The translations under genes and the position numbers were made by a program. A stretch of DNA of 64,000 bases from Berberis thunbergii (Eukaryota > Streptophyta > Magnoliopsida > Ranunculales > Berberidaceae): NCBI GenBank assembly GCA_003290165.1, contig QNQO01001157.1:124001-188000 (forward strand), written 5' to 3'. Under the pieces are notes generated by a model. It was not told where the DNA came from, did not search any database, and was given only the letters and a program-made list of their open reading frames with translations. This document shows, in pieces, positions 23,996-35,316 of the stretch; positions within the stretch are counted from its first letter, which is position 1; each line of letters begins with the position of its first letter.

Positions 23996-24794
23996 ATTTC
24001 TGTTCTTTTAGATTGGAAGTGGGTGATGGTTTGATTTTTTAGTTTTTTTCTCCTCCTCAAATGTGACAACCATTTGATTGCCAAAAGATCAATATAAAAT
24101 ATCTAAGCCTTTAGATTATTTTGTGAAGCTCGCACTTGCATTTAGAGCAGGGTTATTGTAGTCAACAAATAAACCTAGACCAGTCATAGTCATTGACCTA
24201 ACAAAACTGTTAGAAAATGAAGGTTTAAACTTAATAATTAAAAATGAGGGCCAAACTCTATTCAACATAAACTAATAAGGGTCAAACTAATAAAAACCCT
24301 TTAAACTAAGATATATGTAGAGATACCCCCAATTATTAATCCTATATTTAGAGTACCCTCAAAATTAAGGAAACTTTAGTGATACCTCCCAGGATTACAG
24401 TCAACAAAAGTCTTCATCTCTTGATCGTGAAAATATCATGCTTTTGGCACATGACCGTTCCTAACTTTGAGATATGAACTCTACCCCCAAACCTAATCCA
24501 AACATTGTCCTCAATGTTTAACAAAATAATTCTGACAAATGAATGAAATAAGTACATGAGAGGAGGTTAGAACAATGTTACCGCGGTGAAGATATTACCA
24601 ATTTCCAAGAAGTCATCCATCAATGAGGCTCACAAATATAAGAATCATGGAGTTTTCATTAGAAATCGATAAAATGCAGACTCGACACTAACAAAGAAAA
24701 CTAAAAAGAAGGCAAGTTGTAAGTCAAAATTGTTATGGAGCTAACGAGTATGAGTGAAACACAACTAAATAGGGGACTCGAAAATCAATCCAGA

Positions 24795-26381
24795 CTAACA
24801 ACAAAGATACATAACTAAAGCTAGGCTGCCTCCTAGGAGCGCTTGGTTTACCGTCATTAGCCCGACAAATATTCTTCCTACAAAATGGTGTATCAAAAAG
24901 TGGAGAGGAAGAACATGACAAACACTTAGTCCATGGTCGTATATCAACAACCTGAACAGTTGAGGATCAGTCCACCAAAATATAGCAATCACATGGGGCA
25001 CCAAATACACTAGGACATTCCAAATGTGACCAGTAGTCATACACAATAGATGATCCTTGCGTGCTCCAAAAAGGGAACATCCTATGTCTGGTTCCAAATC
25101 AGAAGATTGAATAATTTTCACAACAGGATGGTGAAAACTGAAATCCTCACTATAGCACAAGGGATCGGTGAAAGTAGCCTTAGTAAATGGGAATGTGATG
25201 CAAGTAGATGAGACGATGGATATATCAGGTGGTACAGGCTCATCACATGAATCACATAGAGATATTGGTCTAGACAACTCATCACCTAAAAATGCATACC
25301 TGAGGGTGTCAGGTAATTGTTTAAGGTCAAGCTCAGGTGGCTCAACTGATGGGACTAGTTTTGACTCACTGAGTGGAAGATGCTTCACTTTAGACTTCCA
25401 TTTATAACTAGGATCCACAATGGGGACTGAGTCAAGCAAATTATTGACTTCCCTAATGGAATCATTAACATCAAAGTCTAAACTAAAATGAGTCAAACAA
25501 GCCTCTAAATGGTCATGTGTATCATGAAAACAGTCAAGGGGAGACTCTAAAAAATGTTCACAGTTTGATTCGATGCATGAGTCACTAGGAAGGCATGAGT
25601 CAACATGGAAAGGAGATGTCTGTAGTGTCTCAGAATCTACAGGTTCATCAATAAATGAGGCTTTATCAGCCTTCTTATGAGAGGAGGATGCAATCTGTGT
25701 AAAATTGGGTGAGGATATAATAACACTTATGTCAGACATTTCTACCTGATTGTCAACCAATTTTCCACTCCTAAGGGTAGTAATGGATTGGGCATCTTCA
25801 CTGTCCAGCTCAGATGTGCCACTAATTTCAAATTGACCCTTTGGGTTAGAAATAGGTTGACTAGGGAATTTTTCAAACTCTATTTCAAGAAGTGACTCAG
25901 CTATCTGACTCAAAGGCATCTCAAGTTTCTTGATAGCTTTAGCATTTTGTTGAGAATTAGCTATCAATTCTATGATATCCTGAGAATTTTGCTCAAGCAT
26001 TTCTCCTGTTCGCTGCATGACACGAGTTAAGGCGTCCTCTAAACTAGATGTGTTAGAAGGAGGAACAACTCGATGAAATCGAGACTCATTATCAGGAATG
26101 AAAGCTTGAGGAGTCTGAGGAGTGTCTAGAGGTCCTTCTTGGTACTGACCATGAACCCATGAGAAGTCACGATGATAGGCTAAACCTAAGTTGTAATAAT
26201 CTAAATATGAATCATAATCAGGTCGTCGCATGTCATAAAATGAATTGACTTGCTCGGAAAAATATGTTGGATAATCCCTTGTGTTCATTTTTTTTATATC
26301 ACTAACTCTAAACAAAATATACACAGACTCACATGCAATTAGCATCCAATAAATGCATAAGAAACATGCCTCCCTAAGCAA
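24795..26381 (-). CDS. Gag-derived ORF of a non-autonomous Athila-type element
   Basis: A 528-codon open frame in an otherwise decayed region. Likely start is MNTRDYPTYFSEQV (26288), just downstream of the leader. The middle has a coiled segment (LEDALTRVMQRTGEMLEQ, NAKAIKKLEMPLSQIAESL) and the gag-end hallmark AQSITTLRSGKLVDN. Further on, ELDLKQLPDTLRYAFLGDE is normally the start of the RT region, so the protease section between them has been lost while the frame stayed open. The last about 100 codons are unrelated to what I recognise. Function unknown; possibly packaged by a related autonomous element. Confidence 0.6.
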   Translation of the reverse strand: MLREACFLCIYWMLIACESVYILFRVSDIKKMNTRDYPTYFSEQVNSFYDMRRPDYDSYLDYYNLGLAYHRDFSWVHGQYQEGPLDTPQTPQAFIPDNESRFHRVVPPSNTSSLEDALTRVMQRTGEMLEQNSQDIIELIANSQQNAKAIKKLEMPLSQIAESLLEIEFEKFPSQPISNPKGQFEISGTSELDSEDAQSITTLRSGKLVDNQVEMSDISVIISSPNFTQIASSSHKKADKASFIDEPVDSETLQTSPFHVDSCLPSDSCIESNCEHFLESPLDCFHDTHDHLEACLTHFSLDFDVNDSIREVNNLLDSVPIVDPSYKWKSKVKHLPLSESKLVPSVEPPELDLKQLPDTLRYAFLGDELSRPISLCDSCDEPVPPDISIVSSTCITFPFTKATFTDPLCYSEDFSFHHPVVKIIQSSDLEPDIGCSLFGARKDHLLCMTTGHIWNVLVYLVPHVIAIFWWTDPQLFRLLIYDHGLSVCHVLPLHFLIHHFVGRIFVGLMTVNQALLGGSLALVMYLCC

Positions 26382-27611
26382 TCCACGTTTTTGAGATCAA
26401 TTATCTTTTTATCTTTGGGGGACAATTATTTCTTATGTAATCTTTATAATAGAGCAATGGGTGCTACAAGTTGATCCTAAGAGTGTACACTTTACACCGC
26501 AAAGTTCAAAATCAGTAGGCTAGAGTTTTGTTTCAAAGAAATCGGATTATCGCACAAGAGAAGGAGGTCACAATGGTCCAATTAAGTACTTCCTTGTGCT
26601 ACCGCTCTGTAAGCCAATAAATGTGAGAACGATGTGATGTTAAATGTACACTTGAGGCTTGTGTTCCTAACCCAAAACTGTCAGTTACACCAATCCTTCT
26701 TGTGGATCGTAGCTTATTTATGACTGTACCGAGTATATTACCCTTGTGGCAGTGGCCTCTCGGAGTTCATTGAATGATTAAACCCATCGTCACTTTTAGC
26801 TTTGGTCAACACAAAATTATTGGATTCACCTTGGTCTTGGTTGTCCTATGAACACCGTACCTAAAAGATGGCTCTATCTAACTTGCTAATCGATTTTAAT
26901 TATGTTTGGCTATTGGTTGCACATAGCTGGAGTGATGAAGTGGGGATATCAAGTCCCACCAATTTCTATTTAGAAGCTGAGTTTGCTTATTATGAATTAC
27001 TAAAGTTTAGCATCCACAATTACAGAAATTAAACAACCAATCACACAAGTTCAAACAATTACATAAAACACCCGGGTCGCTAATACGTTGCGTGAGTTAG
27101 AAATACTTACAGTGTGTGTATTCCGTTCTGCACAAAAAGTTAGCACAATTCAAAAAAAATGTCCGACTTCTTTTTATCCGTTTCACTCAACACACAAGCA
27201 CATGCAAATAAATTGACTGGTTTTGGTCTTGGAAGTCGGATTTCTAAATCACAAGAAATTATTGGGTATAATTAAAATTGTTTCCCTAGAATTTCTTTTG
27301 ACTTAGAAAATTTTGGGTTTTTTTTGTGATTAAACAAAATGAAAACAGTAGAGTTTAAAAATTATTACACACACTCGTAAAACGAGGTGAAAATAAAATT
27401 AAAACTCTCCTCACAAAATAAAAAAAATAAAAATAAAAAAAAACTTTGTTTGATGTTTTGTAGAATCGTCCAATTTCCTTGAGAAGCGTGTAATCTGCAA
27501 AATACAACACACAATGAGTGTAAAAAGAACTTAACAATTTTTTTTAAATTAGTAAAATAAATCTTAAATTCAATTACACCGCTACCTTCCCTGACAACGG
27601 CGCCAAAAACT

Positions 27612-29351
27612 TGATGCGGGTTTAACCGACCTAAATTAATAGGTTAATTTAACCCACTTGTAATAACCGCAAGTGCACGGTGTCTAACTGGTAGACAACG
27701 GAAAGTACGGGTCGATCCCACAAGGAAGGTGGATGCAATTGAAATTTATAATTTAATTTAAACTAATTTAAATGGAAAATGGGGTTACATCATTTTAAAA
27801 CTAAACTAAAAATAAATTTAAAAATAAGAAAAGTAAAATAAAAGAAAAATGTGGATTTTGTGGGCTTGGACTCACCAATGAGTTAGTAAAAATTATTTAA
27901 ATCTAAATTACTGAATTTAAAAACGCGAAGCTTTAGGGATGAGAATCCCTTGCTTACACCGAATATGTGATCGTTAAAATCCAATTAAATTATATCATGT
28001 TTCTATCAAACATTAACAAATTATTTCAAGCAAAAGCAATTTATCAAAAACTTTCAGAAATAAATTTTAATTAACAATTAAGCACACAATTCAGTAAAAT
28101 CAATCACAATAACTTATACAACCCATTTAGTTTGTCGCAAACTCGATGTGGTGGTACTCAGCAATTGGTTCGAACACGAATCTCGAGAAAATGAAGTACA
28201 CAAGCTTTGTGGTAGTACAGAAAGAAACCAGGGGTGCAAATATCAAAAAATAGATTTTAGATCATTCCCGCGCCTCTGCTATAGTTCCTTTCGTCTCCAA
28301 CGCGACAGCGCCGCTTGCGGGGCTGTTCTTCGCATCTGTTGGTTCGCTCCTCGCTCCTATGAATGGTTCTGAACTTGCAAAAAGAGAGAGAGAAAGTGAG
28401 GAAACACTGAATTAAGGAAAGGAAACAGAAAGAAAATCAAAACAGAGAGTTTGCGGGGCCCTGTTTCTCCTGTCGCGGTGATTTGTGCCGCCTGCTGAAG
28501 CACCGCTTGCGACGGTGGTCGTGAGAGAGGGAGGCAGGAAGAAGCTTGAGACAAAGAGAGGCCGAGAGAAGAGGAGGAACAGTGGCGGCGGCAAGGCGGA
28601 ACAGAGCCGCGGTGAGGCTCTGTTTTGCGGCGTGGTGGTGGTTCTCGGTCTGTTGTGATGCAGGAACAGAGAGGGCGAGATCGTGGAGAAGAGAAGAAAA
28701 CAGGGAACATGGTCTGTGGCAAGGCGGAGGTCTGATGCGAAATAGGGGACACTCCCCTGTTTCGTGGTGGTGGCGGAGAGAGAGGGAGGGGCAACGAGAT
28801 GAAGGGTGATGGTGGTGATTGCGAGGCTCAGTGGCGAGGTGATGTCTAATGCGAAAAATGGTTGTCACTCCCCTGTTTCGTGGTGGTGACGGTGCTCGCA
28901 CGGTGGTGGTGGGGTGAGGTAGTGGCTCTGGTGTGATGAAAATCACTTTGTGAGGAAGAGGGTTTAATTTTATGCAATTCTTCTTTTCTCTTCTCTTCTT
29001 CCCCTTTTTCTCACCTTATTCTCTTGTATTTATAGAGAATGATCAAAGTGAATAGGGATGAGATAAATGGAAGATTCATCAAGGTATAAATGAGAGAATA
29101 TTCTTTAGGGGTAGGATTGGATTTGGGTTTATGGGTAGGTTTTGGGTTTAAGTTTGTGACCATCTGCTTTATACCATCACTAGAATCAACCAATTGTCAT
29201 TCCTTAAATTGTCGCCTTAATACGATTTCATCGTTCACGCTCAAATTCCTACAAAGACATGAAAACGAAATAATTACTATAAAATATAATAATTGAAACA
29301 CTAACATGTATAAATTAAGGGTTATATTATGTAATAATTATTTGAATATCA
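27612..29351 (-). repeat. 5' LTR of the second Athila-type element
   Basis: 1740 bp. The region 28357-28950 is GC-rich with GGTGGT and GAGAGA tracts and has overlapping open frames on both strands (proline/serine/arginine-rich) that look compositional and not coding. The outer end shares ATAATTATTACATAATAT with the LTR at 18362-19768. Confidence 0.7.
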
Positions 29352-29430
29352 TACCTCCAAACAGGAAATTACAATCACTAACTGGAGGTTACAATATTTA
29401 CGAAAGTTACAACAACCTAAGAAAAGTTAT

Positions 29431-29940
29431 AACTACCACACAAGCAAAAGGCCTCAGTAGAGGATTCAATGCATGAAAACAATTTACTCATGACTACTTA
29501 AATCTATTTAAGTTTAGTCAATTAGTAGAGGATCACACCTTAGTAGAGGATGACACTTTCCGTGAGTGGGTAATTTAATGCATAAATGCATCTTACTGAA
29601 GACTACTTAAATCCGTTTAAGTTTAGTTAAGTGGCTAGCAAACCACACAAACACCATGCCTCAGTAGAGGATCACACCTCAGTAGAGGATGCCACTCTCA
29701 GTGAGTGGGTAATTCAATGCATAAAACATCTTACTCAAGATTACTTAAATTCGTTTAAATTTAGTCAAGTGGTATGCAAACCACACAAGCCAAATGCCTC
29801 AATAGAGGTTCACACCTCAGTAGATGATATCACTTTTCATGAGCGGGTAATTCAATTAATCAATCACAAAGCATCTTACTCATGACTACTTAAATCTCAC
29901 TTAAGTTTTGTCAAGTTGTTAGCAGATCACACAATACTTC
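29431..29940. repeat. Tandem repeat array (unit about 140 bp) of the Tat element
   Basis: At least three units sharing 'cacacaagc', 'cctcagtagaggat', 'gtgagtgggtaatt', 'catcttactcaaga' and 'acttaaatc(c/t)gtttaag'. The same array occurs at 32548-33020 and 42027-42250. It is non-coding in appearance and lies between LTR and coding DNA. Confidence 0.8.
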
Positions 29941-30320
29941 CATGTGTTTTTCAAGATAAATACATTTGAATCCATGATTAATTTCCTCAAATTATGCTTA
30001 AATTTTGACTTAAGCATATTGGAAACTCATGAAAGTGGCCAATCAAGTTTTTGTGCCTTTAATGTAAATATTTTTAAGTCAGCAGACCGACAAACATACA
30101 AGAAGTTTTGGGATCATAAAAGCCCACTACTTGACATGAAGTGGGCGATAGAGTTGAGCCAATACGACTTGATCTACCAACTGAGGATAACTTTAAAGGC
30201 TCAAGCTTTAGCAAATTTCATAGCAGAATTCATTTGTTCCTCAATTGGGGAAATAAAGTTAGCCAGCAGATCAATGTTGCCTCCTTCAACAAAATCTACC
30301 AACTGAGGACAACTATGTAG

Positions 30321-30535
30321 GTTCGAGACCCACCGGCGGCATTGTTACTTTCTTATGGTGTTGACTTGTAGGTCGCACTTCCTTAATAGGTTATGGGATC
30401 CTATAAAAACCCAGCTCGCTTTCCAAAAAAAAAATTGCCAATGGTAACCAGGTTTGATGGTTAAGGCTGTGGTGGTTCGAACCCCACGTCTTGGGTTCTA
30501 TACCCACTAGCAGCACGCTTACCTTTAAAAAAAAA
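30321..30535 (+). mobile_element. SINE pair inserted in Tat coding remnant
   Basis: Flanked by a 16-bp target duplication GAGGACAACTATGWAG (30305-30320, 30536-30551). Two units in the same direction, each with a pol III B-box (GGTTCGAGACC near 30320; GGTTCGAACCC at 30474-30484) and each ending in an A run (30425-30434 and 30527-30535). The first unit seems to lack its A-box half, so this is a truncated-plus-full dimer. Confidence 0.75.
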
Positions 30536-31074
30536 GAGGACAACTATGAAGGCTCAAGCCTTAGCAAATTTCATGGTAAAATTTGTTCCCTTCTCAACCG
30601 AGGAAACAAAGTCAGCTTGCAGATCAGTGTCGTGTCCTTCAATAAATGAAGATTCCTCAACTCGTGCTGAAACAGGGGCAGGCCAACCTAAAGATATGTG
30701 GCATTTATATGTGGACGAATCGTCAAATCACAAGGATGTCAGAGCAAGACTTGTTTTATTCACCTAAGGATAATCCTTTATTTCCAAAAAGTCAAAGAGC
30801 CCATGAAATTACTATGTATGACTCATTCGGTAAATCACGTCATCTGCAGTAAAAGCCTCTACATGCAGACCATTTCGTTTTCCGCAGACTACATTTCAAC
30901 AACAATAGAAGCCTCTACATGCATATCCTTTATTTATATCAATAGAGACATATAAGTCAGCAAGATTATAGGCATTCTATTTCTATTTTTGGTGGGTTTC
31001 CTTAGTGAAAATACATCTCCTCTGCTTTAATTATGAAAGAAAAAATAGTCAGCTCAAAAGCAAAGAAGATGGGG

Positions 31075-31658
31075 GCATTAGTGGGAGCCAAAAATAATCC
31101 TTAGCCCAACATTATAAGGAAACCCAAAGATTTGGGATGTTATCAAGAAGCCTAAAAATTACCCACAAAAGTTACAAGTAGAGAAAACCCAAGTCTAGGC
31201 CCCAATATAACTCAGCAAAACGCTATTTTCTCAACAGAGGAGTAGTGTTCGGCGCTGACCACCATCCTCAGTCGAGCGCACAAGCTTGCAAGAGAGGTGT
31301 GTCTAAACAGAAAGTTACAACCACCAATGGGAGGTTACAACTATTTACAAAAATTACAATTACCTAAGAGAAGTTATAACTGCCAGCAATAAGATGATTC
31401 ACTCATTTGTCACATGTCTTACTAATCTACCAACAGTTTACTCGCTCTGCCTCTATAAATAGCCAAACACAAAGCCATCTAGAGGTAACTCTTTCTTGAT
31501 TCACAATTATCTCTTCAAACTTTTTCTAAAGGAATTTCTCTAACTTTGGCATCAGAGTCCCCGTGGCAAACACCACACCGGTGTCAATATTTAATCTCTA
31601 TCTTATGCAGATTGCTCCGTGTGATCAGCATGTGATCCGGTGAAAATTTGCATCTACA
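31075..31658 (+). repeat. Shared central LTR of Tat-type elements
   Basis: This LTR has a polypurine tract on its left (31065-31075) and a primer site on its right (31661-31680), so it serves as the 3' LTR of the left element and the 5' LTR of the right one. TATA box CTATAAATAG at 31452-31461. Confidence 0.75.
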
Positions 31659-31785
31659 AATTGGTGCTTTCAATGAGAGCTTGAATCAAACTCATTGCAT
31701 GCTCTCTTCCTTTCAGAAAAAAATTTATTTTCGTTCAATTTGAATTTTCCTTCACATACACTTTTCAGAGTTCTTTTTCAACACA

Positions 31786-32291
31786 ATGGTGAGAACTTGA
31801 AACCAAACTAGCAAAATAACGTTGAACAGTTATCTGCCCGAACCAGACCGCCATCATCACCATCGGTTCAGTCGCTTCCGGTCAGACAACCACTAGTAGT
31901 AAGTCTACAACCACCAGCAGATCATCAATTGCAATTTTCTGACCAACAACCAAGCTTAATGAAAATAAAACAACAAGAAAATCTTGCGAGTCAGGCGGGC
32001 AAAACTCTTGTCAAAATCCTTGCAATGGCAAAACGCTATGCATTGTGGGATGACAAAAAAATAGTGCTAAGGCACCAGATATACCTGAGAAAGATAGTCA
32101 ACTTGCACAAACAAATGCAGATAAGAATGAGTATAAAAAGAACAATGGTGACAAGCATAAAACACGTTTCACAGCAAGAGACTCCTCAGCCAGTAAAACA
32201 TACAGAGAGTTCACCGTTCCGATCAATCAAACTCTCTAGCGTGGAAGAAACTGACGATTATGGCAACCGACCATTTCACAAAATGGATTGA
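31786..32291 (+). pseudogene. Tat-type gag N-terminal remnant
   Basis: Lies where gag should start after the primer site. The first frame stops almost at once; from 31929 an open frame of 120 codons is glutamine/lysine-rich without a recognisable capsid or zinc knuckle. A block of about 60 bp (caagagactcctca...) at 32170-32235 is repeated at 32400-32465. Confidence 0.45.
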
Positions 32292-32547
32292 AGCTAAAAA
32301 GTCCTAGTTTTTTTTTTAAGTTTCTTAGAAGAAAAATAAAAGATGCAATGCACATATAAAAACTTGATTATATTTTATGTATTTATTGTTTTTTATCTCT
32401 TCAACAAGAGACTCCTCATCCGGTAGAACATACACAAAGTTCTCCATTCAGGTCAATTAAATCCCCCACGAGTAGAATCAACCTTGGCTGAAGAGACCAC
32501 CACCAATGAAAATAGATCATGCAAAAACAAATTTAAACAAATATTAA

Positions 32548-33020
32548 CGTATACCTCAGTAGAGGATATGATATTTTGTTGCTCGGTAGAGAACACACCT
32601 GCTTCAATTGAAATAGTGAAATACGAGAATTCGTTCTACATGTCCTTCAGAAGAAGACATTCAGAAATGAAAACATTTATGTATATGTCAATAGAGGATG
32701 ACACTTTCCGTGAGTGAGTAATTCATTGAATAAATTCATTTTACTCAAGACTACTTAAATCCATTTAAGTTTAGTCAAGTGGACAGCAGACCACACAAGC
32801 AAATTGCCTCAGTAAATGATCATACTTCAGTAGAGGACGACACTCTCCGTGAGTGGGTAATTTAATAAATAAAGACATCTTACTCAAGACTGCTTAAATC
32901 CGTTTAAGTTTAGTCAAGTGGTCAGCAAACCACACAAGCAAAATGCCTTAGTAGAGGGTCACACCTCAATAGAGGATGACACTCTCAATGAGTGGGTAAT
33001 TCAATGCATAAAAGCATCTT
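32548..33020. repeat. Tandem repeat array, left half
   Basis: Same units as at 29431-29940. The array is cut at AAAGCATCTT by the gypsy insertion and resumes at 42027 (ATCTTACTCAGG). Confidence 0.8.
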
Positions 33021-35316
33021 TGTAATACCCACCAAATTCACTTACCAATATACTTTTAATATTTAAGAAGTTAATAATGTTTATTTAATGGTGGAAATTA
33101 TTAATTGGTAATAGTTATAAGTAATTATATTTTATAGTTTTAATTTAAGACCTAGGTTTAGGCTGGTGGTGGGTAAGAGATAAGAGATGGTGTGTTTAAC
33201 CAATGAAACCCTAATAATAATAAAAAACATTTAAAAAGAAACCCTAGTCCTTTTTCTTCTCTTTGCATACACACAAAAGAAAACGACTTTGGGATCTTGC
33301 AAGGCAAACATCTGTGAGTAAAACTTCATTATCACTTTTCAATGTTTTTGGGTTTTTGTTTTGGATTTTTTCGTTTTCTATATATGATGTGATGTAAGAT
33401 GATATAAACATCTTGGGAAGGTAGAAAGTTAATGCTAGAGAAAATCTTGGTAATTTTTTTTTGTTTATATGAGCTGATGTAGGAATCTTGGGAAGTTTTT
33501 TTTTTTTGTTTTTTTTGTTTTTCGTTTTGAAAGTGACGTGATGTAGAAATCTTGGGAAGGTAGAAAGTTAATGCTAGATTGGGAAGTTTTTGTATAAGAT
33601 GTGAAGGGTTTATTTTGTGTGATGTGACATCTGTCAGAGAGAAAAATATGTGAAGGGTTTTCTTTTCGTTTTTTTTCTTTCCTTTTCTTTTAATTTTGTG
33701 TGATGTGACATCTGTAAGAAAGAAAAGGTGTGAAGGGTTTTCTTTTCTGTTTTTTTTTTCTTTATGGAATGATGATTTGAAATTGTATTGGTTCAAAATA
33801 TTGTTGAAGAAGATGTGATGGATGGAATGATGATCTGAGAGAAGTGGAAGCTCATTGAATTTATATACAAATGAAAGTATGTGTTAGGAATCTAATTGTG
33901 AGTTCTGTCTGTGACGTGGTTTCAATTAGTTGAACTCAGTTGGTTGAATTCAGTTGAATTTTTATCAATTGAGTTTCAATTGGTCGAATTCAGTAGCTCA
34001 TTTTGCGGTGGTTTAGGGTAAAGAAGAAGAAGAAGAGAGAGATTGGGGGTTTCAGATAAATTTTTTTTTTCTCTAGAAACACTTGAACATTGTCTATACG
34101 GTTATAATGTTATAATATCCATAATTTTTATAAGCTTGTAATGTTATGAACTGGACTATGGAAATGTTATTTGTATATGGTTCTTGTAGTGGGACTGTGA
34201 TGTACTGTTAATTGATTTGGGAAAGCAAAAGTTAAAATTAAATACTTAGAAATGATTTTTCCACAAGTAAAAAAAAAGGAATTATTTTGTATACAGACTT
34301 GCTTGTAAACGTGTTATATAAATTTTGGGTATGCAGACTTGCTTGCATATCGGTGCACCATTTCATGTGAATTCGGGTGTACGTGTAGATTTAGGAAGAA
34401 TACTTGCTAGTTATCGAACTTCGGGTGAGATGACATGACACTCGAGGTGGCACCCCACTTGGTCGTGTACGCTCCGAGTGGCTTCGATGGCAAGGGAGGC
34501 ACACTTGGGTGAAGTGTGTTCGGCACAGGAGGAGAGTACGATTGTGGAAAAGAAACCAAGAATTAGAAAGAAAAAAAAACCAATGAATTGAACATAACAT
34601 GGAATTGTGTATAGATTATTTTAGCTAGTACTAGGTTAGCCAAGAGGGAAGAAACTAACAGCTCATTCGAATATCGAATGAGAACTACCTGTCTTCCTTA
34701 AGGTAAATTTGCATTTTTTATATATTTAATTGTCTTGAATTGTAAATTTGCTCACACCAGTATTAATTTATTGACCCAGATTTTGTATTGTTTTAGAAAT
34801 TTGGGTGCATTCTTAATGAACATAGCCCCTGAGACCTATCAGGGTTAATTGGAGAGCAAGAGTGGTATTAACTGCTTGGCGATAGCTAAGGAGTCGACAC
34901 GTTTTTGTTAGACCTTTATTATTATATTCATAGGTAATCAGATGTAGGGTTTAATTATAAATGCTCAGTTTTTTTTTTTTTTTTATAGATTTATTTGGGA
35001 ATGGATTGATGTAATTTTCATTTATTTATAATTGTGGACCTCATGTGGAGAGGAATGATTTTGAGGAAGGTTATTATTTCATTTACTGCCTTATGACTGT
35101 ACCATTTAAATTGTTCCGGTCGTGCCTTGGTTTTTTTATTGGACAACCTATTAATTTATGTTGTTTAAAGAAAATCGGGGCGTGACATTTTGATATTAGA
35201 GCATTTGGTTAGCCTAGATCAAGGGTAGGTCTAGGTGATCTTCGGAAGTGTGGAAATGGGATTATGAACGTTTGGATTATTAAGTATTAACCTTTATTTA
35301 TTTTCGCTTGAAGGTA

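Larger units (their letters stand above)
5786..24299. mobile_element. Mutator-like (MULE) non-autonomous element, outermost layer of nest
   Basis: Long terminal inverted repeats: about 5786-5917 matches the reverse complement of about 24100-24299, sharing phrases such as ATTAGTTTATGT, TCAATGAC-(T)TGACTGGTC, TTGTTGACTACAATA and AAATGCA-GTGC-AGCT. Flanks carry a 9-bp target duplication, TTTAAATTA (5777-5785) and TTTAAACTA (24300-24308), 8 of 9 identical, which is the Mutator signature. Its own sequence is about 5786-6348 and 22793-24299; the remainder is nested insertions. No transposase seen. The interior at 22805-23160 looks like a 5'-UTR or promoter of unknown origin. Confidence 0.75.
22793..24299. 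other. Right interior of the MULE; no gene
   Basis: Contains two foldback MITEs and the MULE right terminal repeat. 22805-23160 is pyrimidine-rich on the plus strand, like a leader or promoter; 23280-23760 is GGTGGT-rich. I find no recognisable protein. Confidence 0.5.
24309..29351 (-). mobile_element. Second Athila-type element, internally deleted
   Basis: Minus strand. 5' LTR 27612-29351 (TGATATTC...GCATCA). Primer site TGGCGCCGTTGTCAGGGA lies just inside (about 27606-27589). An internal ORF is at 26381-24795. A 3' marker CATTGAGGACAATG with TTTGGGGGTAG is at 24484-24520. No RT, RNase H or integrase and no 3' LTR are visible, so it is a non-autonomous derivative truncated at its 3' end. 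The lower boundary is approximate. Confidence 0.7.
29352..31074 (+). mobile_element. Tat-type element 3' part (truncated left)
   Basis: Starts inside a Tat LTR (29352-29430 resembles LTR DNA at 31300-31400), jumps to a tandem repeat array (29431-29940), then to coding remnants: 30135-30240 encodes MKWAIELSQYDLIYQ and LKAQALANFIAEF (RT/RNase H connection of Tat elements), and 30695-30760 encodes WHLYVDESSNHKD (second RNase H start). Ends in a polypurine tract GAAGATGGGGG at 31065-31075, directly before the LTR at 31075. Frames are broken. Confidence 0.7.

Noticed and set aside
28357..28946. Pro/Ser/Arg-rich ORFs of 145-169 codons
   Set aside because: Lie in the GC-rich part of an LTR, overlap in several frames and match no family.
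30470..30490. Functional tRNA gene
   Set aside because: Only the B-box region looks tRNA-like; the arms do not pair and an A tail with target duplication shows a SINE.
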